From NCBI GenBank assembly GCA_028293725.1, contig JAQGOE010000190.1, forward strand, positions 54,290-118,289: 64,000 nucleotides of DNA. Direction: 5' to 3'. Made by a program: the position numbers and the translations under genes. This stretch comes from Gammaproteobacteria bacterium (GTDB taxonomy: Bacteria; Pseudomonadota; Gammaproteobacteria; Steroidobacterales; Steroidobacteraceae). Shown in pieces: positions 50,426 to 59,314 of this stretch. Numbering within the stretch: the first letter of the stretch is position 1; each line of letters begins with the position of its first letter. Under the pieces are notes generated by a model. The model saw only the letters and a list, made by a program, of their open reading frames with translations. It had not been told where the DNA came from and ran no database searches.

Positions 50426-53400
50426 TTATCCGGGCAACGATTCCATGAGCCGTTGCGCTTCCTGCTTCTGGGTCATGGAGCCCTCGTGCAGAACTTCCTC
50501 GAGGATGTTCTTCGCACCGTCCGGGTCACCCATGTCCATGTAGGCGCGCGCGAGATCGAGCTTCGTGCCGACTTCGCTCATGGTCACTGGCTCGAGGTCC
50601 GGCAGCGCGAGATCGTCCGAATTCAACTTCTGCGTGGCCGTGAAAGCGGCATCCGGCACGGTCTGCGTGCCCAGGTCGAGATCCAGTCCCGAGCCGTTCG
50701 TAGCGTGCTCGCCGTGAGCGTCACCCAGATCGTAATCAACATCGCGACCCGTCAGCGCCGACAGACGTGAGGTTACATTTCCGTCCGGCTCCGCTTCTTC
50801 CCGGTTGCCTCCAGCAAGGGCCGCATCGAGCTCGTTTTCATCGAGCTGCCATGCGCCGGTGGAGAGCGAGGTATCTTCCGACACCGCGCGCCGCTGCGCT
50901 TCCTCCATGATCCGGCGCGAGCGATCGTCCATACCCGCGACGAGGGTAGGAGCATCCGAAGAGGCGCCTAGCCCAGGCTGGTCCATGGTGTCGAGGCCGG
51001 CGAGGTCCAGACCGAGGTCATCGATCGCCAGCTCCGCCGTCTGCTCGGCGGGAGGAGTTTGCTTCAGCGCCATCGCGACTTTCTGTCGGATGGTCGGATT
51101 GTCGTGCGAGGCGAGCGCGGGCTGCTCGACTGTCGGACCTTCTGTCTCGGAACCGAACTCCGACATCAGGTCTTCGTCGGATTCACGCGGAATCCGCGCA
51201 GTCATCTGCCGCGTCGTGCCCGTGGAGTTGGGGCTGCTTTGGAAGCCGCTGTCGAGCGCGACGTTGCGGTCCGTCGACGTACCCGAGGCATGACTTCCCT
51301 CGTCATCGCCCAGCGCCGAGCCAATATCGAGGTCAACATCGGTGCCATGCGCGCCCGGTACGGGCTCACCCAGCAGATCGAAGTCGACGCGGCTCTGGCC
51401 TCCTTCGAGATCGAGGTCCACACCACCGGCCGTGGCGCCCATCGTCCCGCCACCCGCAAACAGCGCGTCCTCGGGGGCGAGCTGCTTGCCCATGATGACA
51501 ATCTTTTCCCACTCGCCCGGCGCGGCTTCGGCGCGGGTCGCGGCCAACTCATGCGCGGCGTGCAGAAACTGCTCTTTGTTGCCCCAGACGAAGAAGACTT
51601 CGAGCAGCTTCAGTTTCAGATCGCGGCGATTGGGCTCGCGGTTGATGGCGATGCGAATGAGGTCGGCGGCCTGATCGTACAGGCCGTAGGCCATGTGGAA
51701 ATCGGCTTCGGCCAGCGGATCGCCCTGATCGAGATTGATCGCCGCTTCGCTGCTGATCGTCTCGTCGGAGGTGGATACATGCCGGGCCGTCGAAGCGGCG
51801 GGCGCAGCCCCGCCAAAGCGAGGCCGCTGATGGGTACCCGACTCCTCGACGAGGAAAGCGCCCTCGGGGTCTTCGCCTCCGATGGGCCGCATCGGAGCGG
51901 TGTCACCGGCCGCGAAACCGCGTTCGGCGGAGCTCGCTCCAGCCACAGCGAGACGGCTCAAGGAGTCATCGAATTCCGATTGCCGGCGCGAGCGCCAGCT
52001 CTTGAACCCGAAGTAGCCGGCGACGGCCACGACGATCAGAGCGAGCGCCCACCAGTAATCCATCAATGTGTCGACGAACGAGCCACCCTGCTGCACTTCG
52101 ACCGTCTTCGGACGATGCGTCGGCTGCGGAGTCTCGGCGGCGGGTGGCGGCGGAGGCGGCGTCGCCTCACTGGCCTGCGCGGCAGGCTCTTCGGCCGACG
52201 GGGGAGGAGCGGTAGCCGGCGGCTCTGTCTGGGCAACCGGGGGCTCCTCGACCGGCGGCGGCGGCGCGGTACGGGTCTGCGCAGCTGCCGGCGGCGGAGC
52301 AGCAGCCGCACCCCTGGAGCTGGCGGCCGACTTGGCCTGCAGGTCGGCGAGCTCGGAGTTCTTGAGATCGAGCAGACGCTTGGATTCGCTGAGCTGCCCT
52401 TCGAGCTCGTGAACCCTGCCCTTCAGCGCCTTCACTTCGGTGCTCGATCCGGTGGCGGGGCCGGCGGAATCGTCCGACGGGGTCACCAGGTGCAACTGAC
52501 CGGACTGCTTAGCGGTGGGCGCACCCTCGGGGGCAGCACCACCACGCCACGCGGCATACTGCCGGCGGATCTCGGTGGCCGCCGTCGCGGGCGACACTGC
52601 AGAAACCTCGGAACCTTCAGGCATCCGCAGCACGGCGCCAGAGCGCAGTACATTCATGTTCTGTTCGAAGGCACGCGGATTGGCCTGGTAAATAGCCAAC
52701 ATCCAACTGTGCACCTCGGGCGAATTCTCACTCGAGCCGGCGGCGCCCGATGCGATCGACGACAGCGTCTCGCCACGTTGCACGAGGTGAGTGTTACCGC
52801 CTGCGTCAGCCGCGGCAGGCGGCGGAGCAATGGATTTGGCGGTCTTCGAACGACCCTTGTGACGCCCCGTGGAGGCAGCGGCCGCGTCTGCGCCAGCGGA
52901 GGATTCAGAAGTCGATCCCGTGGCCGGCGAAGAAGCGAGATTCGCTCCAGGCGTCGGCGCGGACGCCGCGGGCGGGGCCGCGTCAGCGCCGCGAGCGATC
53001 GCACCCTCTCGCGTACCGCCACCAGCCGAAGGCGTGGCTACCGGCGCATTGCTCGCCGCGCTCTGCCCGGGTGTGAACACCGGCGGATCGAGCAGCATCG
53101 TATATTCGCGAAGCAAATGGCCACGAGCCCAGTCCACCTCGATGAGGAGAGTGATGAACGGCTCCGTTACCGGATCCGTGGACTTCATCGTGATGACCGT
53201 ATGGCCATCGCTCGAGCGCGTCGTCTTCACCTGCACGCTGCTCACGAATACAGGCCATTCGAGCCCGTGACGAGCGAACGTGTCGCGCGAAGCAATCTGC
53301 GCCTGAAGCGTTTGCAGCTCCTCAGGCGTGACATCGAGCAGCTCGATCTGCGCATCGAGCGGTGCGTTAAGAGGGGACAGGAGACGGATGTCTCCAAAAC

Positions 53401-53470
53401 CGAGGGCAAACGCTGCTGATGGCAACATCAGCAGCAATGCCACTGCCCGGCTTGAGCGTTTGGCGACCAT
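50426..53470 (-). CDS. fimV: Pilus assembly / polar hub protein FimV
   Basis: The 1014-residue protein has a signal peptide, the FimV N-terminal domain (GFGDIRLLSPLNAPLDAQIE), a LysM-type motif (HLVQRGETLSSIASGA, about 228), a coiled coil (about 340-370), a Pro/Ala-rich stretch, one membrane segment (WWALALIVVAVAGYFGF, about 470-488) and an acidic cytoplasmic part ending in the FimV C-terminal TPR-like motif LDLARAYMDMGDPDGAKNIL. FimV binds septal/polar peptidoglycan and organises type IV pili and c-di-GMP or cAMP signalling. The order asd-fimV-truA is typical. Confidence 0.95.
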   Translation of the reverse strand: MVAKRSSRAVALLLMLPSAAFALGFGDIRLLSPLNAPLDAQIELLDVTPEELQTLQAQIASRDTFARHGLEWPVFVSSVQVKTTRSSDGHTVITMKSTDPVTEPFITLLIEVDWARGHLLREYTMLLDPPVFTPGQSAASNAPVATPSAGGGTREGAIARGADAAPPAASAPTPGANLASSPATGSTSESSAGADAAAASTGRHKGRSKTAKSIAPPPAAADAGGNTHLVQRGETLSSIASGAAGSSENSPEVHSWMLAIYQANPRAFEQNMNVLRSGAVLRMPEGSEVSAVSPATAATEIRRQYAAWRGGAAPEGAPTAKQSGQLHLVTPSDDSAGPATGSSTEVKALKGRVHELEGQLSESKRLLDLKNSELADLQAKSAASSRGAAAAPPPAAAQTRTAPPPPVEEPPVAQTEPPATAPPPSAEEPAAQASEATPPPPPPAAETPQPTHRPKTVEVQQGGSFVDTLMDYWWALALIVVAVAGYFGFKSWRSRRQSEFDDSLSRLAVAGASSAERGFAAGDTAPMRPIGGEDPEGAFLVEESGTHQRPRFGGAAPAASTARHVSTSDETISSEAAINLDQGDPLAEADFHMAYGLYDQAADLIRIAINREPNRRDLKLKLLEVFFVWGNKEQFLHAAHELAATRAEAAPGEWEKIVIMGKQLAPEDALFAGGGTMGATAGGVDLDLEGGQSRVDFDLLGEPVPGAHGTDVDLDIGSALGDDEGSHASGTSTDRNVALDSGFQSSPNSTGTTRQMTARIPRESDEDLMSEFGSETEGPTVEQPALASHDNPTIRQKVAMALKQTPPAEQTAELAIDDLGLDLAGLDTMDQPGLGASSDAPTLVAGMDDRSRRIMEEAQRRAVSEDTSLSTGAWQLDENELDAALAGGNREEAEPDGNVTSRLSALTGRDVDYDLGDAHGEHATNGSGLDLDLGTQTVPDAAFTATQKLNSDDLALPDLEPVTMSEVGTKLDLARAYMDMGDPDGAKNILEEVLHEGSMTQKQEAQRLMESLPG

Positions 53471-53569
53471 TAAGACACCCCGGGAGGTATCAGTGGGTGA
53501 AATATCTTGTTAAAACAATTGGGTGGCCTGCAATTCGCAAGTCCACCGCAACTGGGGCGGCAATATAAC

Positions 53570-54595
53570 TTAAATCGGCTGCTGCGCCAAAAGTTCGGCA
53601 ATCTGGATGCTGTTCGTAGCAGCCCCTTTGCGCACATTGTCCGCGACAACCCATAAGTTAAGTCCCCTCTCCGTGGACGCATCTTGACGTATTCTGCCGA
53701 CATAAACTGTGTCGCGGTTCGCTGCCTCGGTGGCGGCCGTTGGGTACCCCCCTGGGCGCCGCTCGTCCATCACCTCTACCCCAGGGGCTTTCTCCAGCAA
53801 AGCGCGAGCTTCCTCGGGTGTGATCTTCGTCCGGGTTTCTATGCTGACCGCTTCCGAGTGCCCATAGAATACCGGCACCCTGACCGCGGTTACGTTGATG
53901 CGGATAGCAGGATCCTCGAAGATCTTGCGCGTCTCCCACACCACTTTCATCTCCTCCCGCGTGAAGCCGTTGTCCTCGAAGCTATCGATCTGCGGCACAC
54001 AATTAAAGGCGATCTGTTTAGGTATCACGTGCGCCTCGACCGGACCCTGGCCGCTCAGGAGAGTGATTGATTGTTGCGCCAGTTCGTCGATAGCCTCCCT
54101 GCCGGCTCCGGAAACGGACTGGTACGTCGCAACGTTGATCCGCTCTATTCCCACCGCGTCGTGGATCGGCTTGAGGGCCACTACGAGCTGGATGGTTGAG
54201 CAGTTCGGGTTGGCGATGATTCCACGGTTCTTGTAGTGGACGATGGCGTGCGGATTGACCTCGGGAACGATGAGAGGGACGTCATCGTAGTAGCGGAACT
54301 CCGAGGTGTTATCGATGACGATGCAGCCAGCCGCGGCGGCCTGTGGAGCGTACTGCCGGGACACCGTCGCACCAGGGGAAAACAGGGCGATATCGACCTT
54401 GCTGAAGTCGAAGTGCGCGAGCTCGCGCACCGGCAGGGTGCTGCCTTTATATTCGACTCTCTTGCCGACCGAGCGGTTGCTCGCGAGCAGATGAAGATCA
54501 GATACCGGGAAGTGACGTTCCTCGAGCACCTTGACCATGGTCTCACCGACCAGGCCTGTGGCTCCGACGATGGCGACTTTGAACTCTCTGCTCAT
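53570..54595 (-). CDS. asd: Aspartate-semialdehyde dehydrogenase
   Basis: The 341-residue protein has a NADP-binding start ([19 protein letters not shown]), active-site cysteine in [11 protein letters not shown], and [15 protein letters not shown] plus [11 protein letters not shown]. It reduces aspartyl phosphate in the pathway to lysine, threonine and methionine. The ATG at 54595 overlaps the aroC stop (ATGA); a longer upstream frame crosses aroC and is a shadow. Confidence 0.96.
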   Translation of the reverse strand: MSREFKVAIVGATGLVGETMVKVLEERHFPVSDLHLLASNRSVGKRVEYKGSTLPVRELAHFDFSKVDIALFSPGATVSRQYAPQAAAAGCIVIDNTSEFRYYDDVPLIVPEVNPHAIVHYKNRGIIANPNCSTIQLVVALKPIHDAVGIERINVATYQSVSGAGREAIDELAQQSITLLSGQGPVEAHVIPKQIAFNCVPQIDSFEDNGFTREEMKVVWETRKIFEDPAIRINVTAVRVPVFYGHSEAVSIETRTKITPEEARALLEKAPGVEVMDERRPGGYPTAATEAANRDTVYVGRIRQDASTERGLNLWVVADNVRKGAATNSIQIAELLAQQPI

Positions 54596-55686
54596 TGGCG
54601 CGTGATATCCGGTGTTGATGACCTGACGTCGGCATTCTGAGCACGCTGCCGCAGGTAGTGGTCCATGAGCACAATGGCGAGCATGGCCTCCGCGATGGGA
54701 GTTGCCCGCAGGCCAACGCAGGGGTCGTGACGCCCGGTGGTCACGACCTCGGTCGGATTGCCGGCCACGTCGATGGTGTTGCCCGGCACCTGGATGCTGG
54801 AAGTCGGCTTCAGCGCCATATGGGCCACGATATCCTGCCCCGATGAGATGCCGCCCAGCACGCCGCCTGCATTGTTGCTTCTGAAGCCGGTCGGGGTGAG
54901 CTCGTCGCGATGCTGGCTGCCAAGCTGCTGGACCGAATGGCTGCCGGCACCGATTTCCACGGCTTTTACCGCGTTGATGCTCATCAGCGCGTGAGCGATG
55001 TCGGCATCCAGCCGATCGAACACCGGCTCGCCCAGTCCCGGCGGTACTCCGGTAGCAATGACTGTCACCTGCGCGCCGATGGAATCGCCGTCGCTCCGCA
55101 ACTTCCACAGCAGCGCCTCGAGCTCGGGAATGCGGGCCGGATCCGGGCAAAAGAACGGGTTCTGATACGCGAATGCAGGGTCCACGGCTTCGAGTGTCAG
55201 CGCGCCGATCTGGCTCAGGTAACCGTAGATGCGGACGTTCAGCCGGTTGCTGAGATACTTTCGGGCAATCGCGCCGGCCGCGACACGCATCACGGTCTCG
55301 CGTGCCGAGGATCGACCACCGCCGCGATAATCGCGGGTGCCGTACTTCTGCTGATAGGTGTAGTCGGCGTGGCCGGGCCGAAAGCGATCTTTGATCTTCT
55401 CGTAGTCGCGCGAGCGCGCGTCAGTATTCTCTATAAGAATGCCGATCGGTGTGCCGGTCGTGTGTCCCTCGAAGACACCCGACAGAATGCGCACCTCGTC
55501 GCCCTCGCGGCGCTGGCTCACGAAGTGCGAAGTGCCGGTGCGACGGCGATCGATGTCAGGCTGCAGGTCGGCCTCGCTGAGAGGCAACCCCGGAGGACAG
55601 CCGTCGACGATGCAGCCCAATGCCGGTCCGTGGCTCTCGCCGAACGTCGTAACCGTGAACAGTTTGCCGATCGTGTTACCAGACAT
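54592..55686 (-). CDS. aroC: Chorismate synthase
   Basis: The 364-residue protein shows [20 protein letters not shown], the FMN-site motif [17 protein letters not shown], and [14 protein letters not shown] with [10 protein letters not shown] near the C-terminus. It converts EPSP to chorismate. It lies 2 bases after prmB and overlaps asd, giving a prmB-aroC-asd operon. Confidence 0.97.
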   Translation of the reverse strand: MSGNTIGKLFTVTTFGESHGPALGCIVDGCPPGLPLSEADLQPDIDRRRTGTSHFVSQRREGDEVRILSGVFEGHTTGTPIGILIENTDARSRDYEKIKDRFRPGHADYTYQQKYGTRDYRGGGRSSARETVMRVAAGAIARKYLSNRLNVRIYGYLSQIGALTLEAVDPAFAYQNPFFCPDPARIPELEALLWKLRSDGDSIGAQVTVIATGVPPGLGEPVFDRLDADIAHALMSINAVKAVEIGAGSHSVQQLGSQHRDELTPTGFRSNNAGGVLGGISSGQDIVAHMALKPTSSIQVPGNTIDVAGNPTEVVTTGRHDPCVGLRATPIAEAMLAIVLMDHYLRQRAQNADVRSSTPDITRQ

Positions 55687-55688
55687 CT

Positions 55689-56609
55689 CTATTGTCTAAA
55701 AAGTTGTTCAGCGGTCAGCAGGAAAACACCGCCACCGCCGCGTTCAAAGTCGAGCCACATGAAAGGGAGCTGGCGGAATGCCCGTCGCACCGCCGTCTCG
55801 GTGTTCCCCACCTCGACGACCAGCAGTCCTCGCGGCCGCAGATGCCGGCCTGCTTCCTGCAAAATGACCCGTACGGAGTCCAGGCCCGCGCGACCCGCGG
55901 CGAGCGCGACCCGCGGCTCGTGGCGATACTCGGCCGGCAGACTCTTCAGCTCGCGATCCCCCACGTACGGCGGGTTAGTAACAATAATATCGTAGCTTTC
56001 ATCACCCAGTGCGCTGAAGTGATCCGACTTCAGCAACCGTAGGCGCCGCCCCAGCCGATGGCGACGTCCGTTGATACGAGCGACCTCGAGGGCGGCGTCC
56101 GATATGTCGACGCCGTCAACGCGAGCACGGGGAAAAGCTTTCGCGCAAGCGATAGCGATGCATCCGGAGCCCGTACCGATGTCGAGCACGCGCCTCACTC
56201 GACCTGGATCGATCCAGGGAGCGAAGCGCCGCTCGATGAGCTCGGCGATTGGCGAACGTGGGATGAGCACGCGCGGATCCACCTTGAATGCGAGTCCAGC
56301 GAACCAGGTTTCGCCGGTAAGGTAGACGGCAGGCACTCTTTCTCCGATACGCCGCGTGATGAGATCGCGCACGCGCCGCTCAGCATCCGTCCCGACCCGC
56401 TTGGCGTAGACCGATGCGCCCGCGTCATGCGAAAGCCCCAGAGCATGGAACACGAGCGCGGCTGATTCGTCGAAGGCGTTATCGGTCCCATGACCGAAGA
56501 AAACCTCGGCGCGGCGCAACCGGCGGGCGCCACGCTCAATGAGTGTACGGACTGAAACGGGTTGAGAGCGTCGTATGGCGCTGCCGGCCCTGTGGAATAA
56601 TTCGCTCAT
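55689..56609 (-). CDS. prmB: Ribosomal protein L3 N5-glutamine methyltransferase PrmB
   Basis: The product is a SAM-dependent methyltransferase with [20 protein letters not shown] and the catalytic NPPY motif ([12 protein letters not shown]). The N-terminal [20 protein letters not shown] identifies PrmB rather than PrmC. It methylates Gln 150 of ribosomal protein L3. I chose the ATG at 56609; the frame runs on to 56741 but those residues lie antisense to the SCO gene and lack similarity. Its start codon overlaps that of the divergent SCO gene in CATG. Confidence 0.92.
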   Translation of the reverse strand: MSELFHRAGSAIRRSQPVSVRTLIERGARRLRRAEVFFGHGTDNAFDESAALVFHALGLSHDAGASVYAKRVGTDAERRVRDLITRRIGERVPAVYLTGETWFAGLAFKVDPRVLIPRSPIAELIERRFAPWIDPGRVRRVLDIGTGSGCIAIACAKAFPRARVDGVDISDAALEVARINGRRHRLGRRLRLLKSDHFSALGDESYDIIVTNPPYVGDRELKSLPAEYRHEPRVALAAGRAGLDSVRVILQEAGRHLRPRGLLVVEVGNTETAVRRAFRQLPFMWLDFERGGGGVFLLTAEQLFRQ

Positions 56610-57225
56610 GACGACTCGACGTACTTGGTGGATCCTCGGCGTGGCTGCCCTCTGCGCCGCGCTTGCAGGCTTTTGGCTTGCCCGCGAACTTGACAGCTCA
56701 GGCCCCGAGCTTGCAAGCGGCACCTGGCTGCCACGGCCCAAGCCGATTGCCGACTTTCATCTGATCGATAACCTCGGCAAGCCCTTCTCGCTGCGCGATC
56801 TGCAAGGCAAGCCGACCCTGGTGTTCTTCGGCTTCACACGCTGTCCGGATGTGTGCCCCACGACGCTGCTGAAGCTGGCGCAGGCGAAAAAGACGGCTGC
56901 GATTTCAGGTCTGCGCGTGGTGTTCGTCACTGTCGACCCGGCGCGCGACACACCACCCGCCGTCGGGCTCTATGTGCACGCCTTCGACCCTGACTTCATC
57001 GGCCTCACCGGCGATGAGAAATCCATCAACCGGATGGCGGCGGATTTTGGCGTCGCCGTCAGCAAGGTCGATCTGCCGGGCGGGGACTATACGATGGATC
57101 ACTCGGCGGTCGTGTTTTTGCTCAACAATCAGGGGGAGGTCGCCGGGATTTTCACGCCCCCTTTCGACATTCCCCGGCTCGCGGCGGATTTAGATCGTGC
57201 AGCCCCCTACCTACCCAAGTCCTGA
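56608..57225 (+). CDS. SCO1/SenC-family copper chaperone
   Basis: About 205 residues: an N-terminal anchor (TWWILGVAALCAALAGFWL) and a thioredoxin-like SCO domain with LVFFGFTRCPDVCPTTLL (CxxxC) and the copper-binding His in YTMDHSAVVFL. SCO proteins deliver copper to the CuA site of cytochrome c oxidase in the periplasm. The start at 56608 gives a typical signal anchor; the ATG at 56575 is also in frame. No oxidase genes are near. psd begins 11 bases downstream. Confidence 0.92.
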   Translation: MTTRRTWWILGVAALCAALAGFWLARELDSSGPELASGTWLPRPKPIADFHLIDNLGKPFSLRDLQGKPTLVFFGFTRCPDVCPTTLLKLAQAKKTAAISGLRVVFVTVDPARDTPPAVGLYVHAFDPDFIGLTGDEKSINRMAADFGVAVSKVDLPGGDYTMDHSAVVFLLNNQGEVAGIFTPPFDIPRLAADLDRAAPYLPKS

Positions 57226-57235
57226 GGCGCGCGAT

Positions 57236-58117
57236 ATGAGTGTCCCGCCTCTGCCGTCGCTGCGCGACCGGCTGTTCGTGGCAATGCAGCATGCGCTGCC
57301 GCAACACTTTCTGTCGCGCATCGTGCTGCGCGTGACGCGCATCCGCCTGTGGCCGGTAAAGAATCTGCTGATCCGGAGCTTCCTGCGCGGCTTCAAAGTC
57401 AACATGAGCGAGGCCGCGCAGCCTAACCCGCTGCAATATCCGAGCTTCAACGCGTTTTTTACCCGGGCACTGCGGCACGGCGCACGAGCGATTGACATCG
57501 ACCCCGGCGCGCTCGTGTCACCCGTGGATGGCACCGTCAGCCAGATCGGCCGGCTCGACGGCTCGAAACTGCTGCAGGCAAAGGGACACGACTACACGCT
57601 CGAAGCGCTTCTCGACGGAGCACCGGAGTGGGCGCAACTCTTTGCAGGCGGAGCGTTTGCGACGCTCTATCTGGCACCCTACAACTATCACCGCATCCAC
57701 ATGCCGATCGCCGGCACGCTGCGCGCAGCGTGGTTCGTTCCGGGAAATCTCTTCAGCGTCAACGCGGTAACGGCTGCGGCGGTGCCAGGCTTGTTCGCGA
57801 AGAACGAGCGGGTAGTCTGCGTATTCGAGGACGGCCCACGTGCCTTTGCCATGGTGCTCGTCGGCGCGCTGTTCGTAGGTAGCATCGCTACGGTCTGGCA
57901 CGGTGACGTCGCGCCGCGCAGCCCACGCCAGCGAGTTGACTTACCGCTCGACACGAGCCGCTCGCCTTTGAAACTCAGCAAGGGCGCGGAGATGGGGCGA
58001 TTCAACATGGGCTCGACGGTCATCCTGTTGACGCCCCCGGACCTGCTGAACTGGCTGCCGAAGTTTGCGACGGGTAGCCGCGTGGAGGTCGGACAGATGT
58101 TGGCGAGACTGCGGTGA
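57236..58117 (+). CDS. psd: Phosphatidylserine decarboxylase
   Basis: About 293 residues of the bacterial Psd family: YPSFNAFFTRALRHGAR, VSPVDGTVSQIG, APYNYHRIHMPIAG and the self-cleavage motif FNMGSTVIL, where the usual Leu of LGST is Met. Cleavage before the Ser gives the pyruvoyl group. It makes phosphatidylethanolamine at the inner membrane. I chose the ATG at 57236 with TGAGG before it; a GTG at 57197 overlaps the SCO gene. The stop overlaps the epmA GTG (GTGA). Confidence 0.94.
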   Translation: MSVPPLPSLRDRLFVAMQHALPQHFLSRIVLRVTRIRLWPVKNLLIRSFLRGFKVNMSEAAQPNPLQYPSFNAFFTRALRHGARAIDIDPGALVSPVDGTVSQIGRLDGSKLLQAKGHDYTLEALLDGAPEWAQLFAGGAFATLYLAPYNYHRIHMPIAGTLRAAWFVPGNLFSVNAVTAAAVPGLFAKNERVVCVFEDGPRAFAMVLVGALFVGSIATVWHGDVAPRSPRQRVDLPLDTSRSPLKLSKGAEMGRFNMGSTVILLTPPDLLNWLPKFATGSRVEVGQMLARLR

Positions 58118-59268
58118 GCAGCCGGAAGCACTCCGACGCGAGCGCTTCCAAGAACCCGAGTGCTGCGGCAATACCGTGGCGCCCGACCGCCACCCGAGCG
58201 ATGCTCGAGCAACGCGCCATCCTCCTGGCACGGGCGCGCGGCTTTTTTGCCGACGGCGGGGTGCTGGAGGTGGACACGCCCATGGTGGTGAATGCGCCCG
58301 TTTCGGACGTGAACATTCATTCCGCGTTGGTGGACCTGGGGGCGCCGTTGACTGGCGCTGGCGCCGGGCAGGCGGTGGCGGCCGGTTCCGCAGAGGCGAG
58401 GCGTGCGTTCTTCCTGCACACTTCGCCCGAGTACGCGATGAAGCGACTTCTCGCGGCGGGCAGCGGTGATATTTACCAGATCTGTCACGTCGTGCGCGGC
58501 TTCGAGCGCGGGCGTTTTCATAACGCCGAGTTCACACTCGTGGAGTGGTATCGCCTCGGTTTCACCCTCGACGATCTCATGAACGAAGTCGACGCGTTGG
58601 TGCGAGCGTTACTCGGGCCGGTGGCCAGCGGCCACGCGAGCGAGCGCATCACTTACCGCGAGGCGTTCATTCGGGAATTGCAACTTGATCCGTTTGTAGC
58701 GGGCCTGGACGAGTTGGGAGAGGCGGCGCGGCAGTCAGGATTCGCTGGGGCCGACTCGAAAGGCCCCGCAGACGTGCCGGCCGCGCCGACCGTGGGAGCA
58801 GCAACATCGGCGGGAGCCGCAAAATCGGTGGGCTCCGCGAGCCATCCTCACCGCGACGAATTGCTCGACTTCCTCATGGGCGCCGTTGTCGGACCGCGTC
58901 TCGGTGCCAACGCCCTGACGTTCGTGCACGGCTACCCTGCGACGCAGGCCGCACTGGCGCGCCTGGATCCTCACGACCCGCGCGCCGCCCTGCGTTTCGA
59001 GCTCTATTGCGAAGGCGTCGAGCTGGCCAACGGGTTCAACGAGCTGGCCTCCGCGACCGAGCAACGCGCTCGCTTCACCCACGACATCGCCGAACGGCGC
59101 CGCATGGGACTTCCAGCCTTCCCTCCCGACGAATTCCTGCTCGCCGCCCTGGAGGCGGGTTTGCCCGAATGCTCCGGAGTGGCGCTGGGTTTCGACCGCA
59201 CCCTGATGCTGGCCACCGGCGCGAAAACCATTGACGAGGTTTTGCCCTTTCCAACTGAGCGGGCCTGA
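58114..59268 (+). CDS. epmA: EF-P--(R)-beta-lysine ligase EpmA
   Basis: The 384-residue protein resembles the catalytic core of class II lysyl-tRNA synthetase without the anticodon domain: EVDTPMVVNAPVSDVNIHS, motif 2 FERGRFHNAEFTLVEWYRLG and motif 3 CSGVALGFDRTLMLATG. EpmA attaches (R)-beta-lysine to Lys 34 of EF-P. Compared with E. coli GenX it has extra Ala-rich inserts (about residues 215-245). The GTG start overlaps the psd stop. efp and epmB lie 2-3 kb downstream. Confidence 0.93.
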   Translation: MSSRKHSDASASKNPSAAAIPWRPTATRAMLEQRAILLARARGFFADGGVLEVDTPMVVNAPVSDVNIHSALVDLGAPLTGAGAGQAVAAGSAEARRAFFLHTSPEYAMKRLLAAGSGDIYQICHVVRGFERGRFHNAEFTLVEWYRLGFTLDDLMNEVDALVRALLGPVASGHASERITYREAFIRELQLDPFVAGLDELGEAARQSGFAGADSKGPADVPAAPTVGAATSAGAAKSVGSASHPHRDELLDFLMGAVVGPRLGANALTFVHGYPATQAALARLDPHDPRAALRFELYCEGVELANGFNELASATEQRARFTHDIAERRRMGLPAFPPDEFLLAALEAGLPECSGVALGFDRTLMLATGAKTIDEVLPFPTERA

Positions 59269-59314
59269 AGCTGGCGGGGCGTGACGCCCGGCGATCGACG
59301 CGAGACCGAAGCAG

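Noticed and set aside
51059..53419. 786-codon plus-strand frame opposite fimV
   Set aside because: Arg/Gly-rich shadow of a high-GC gene; fimV on the other strand has a signal peptide, LysM motif and family ends.
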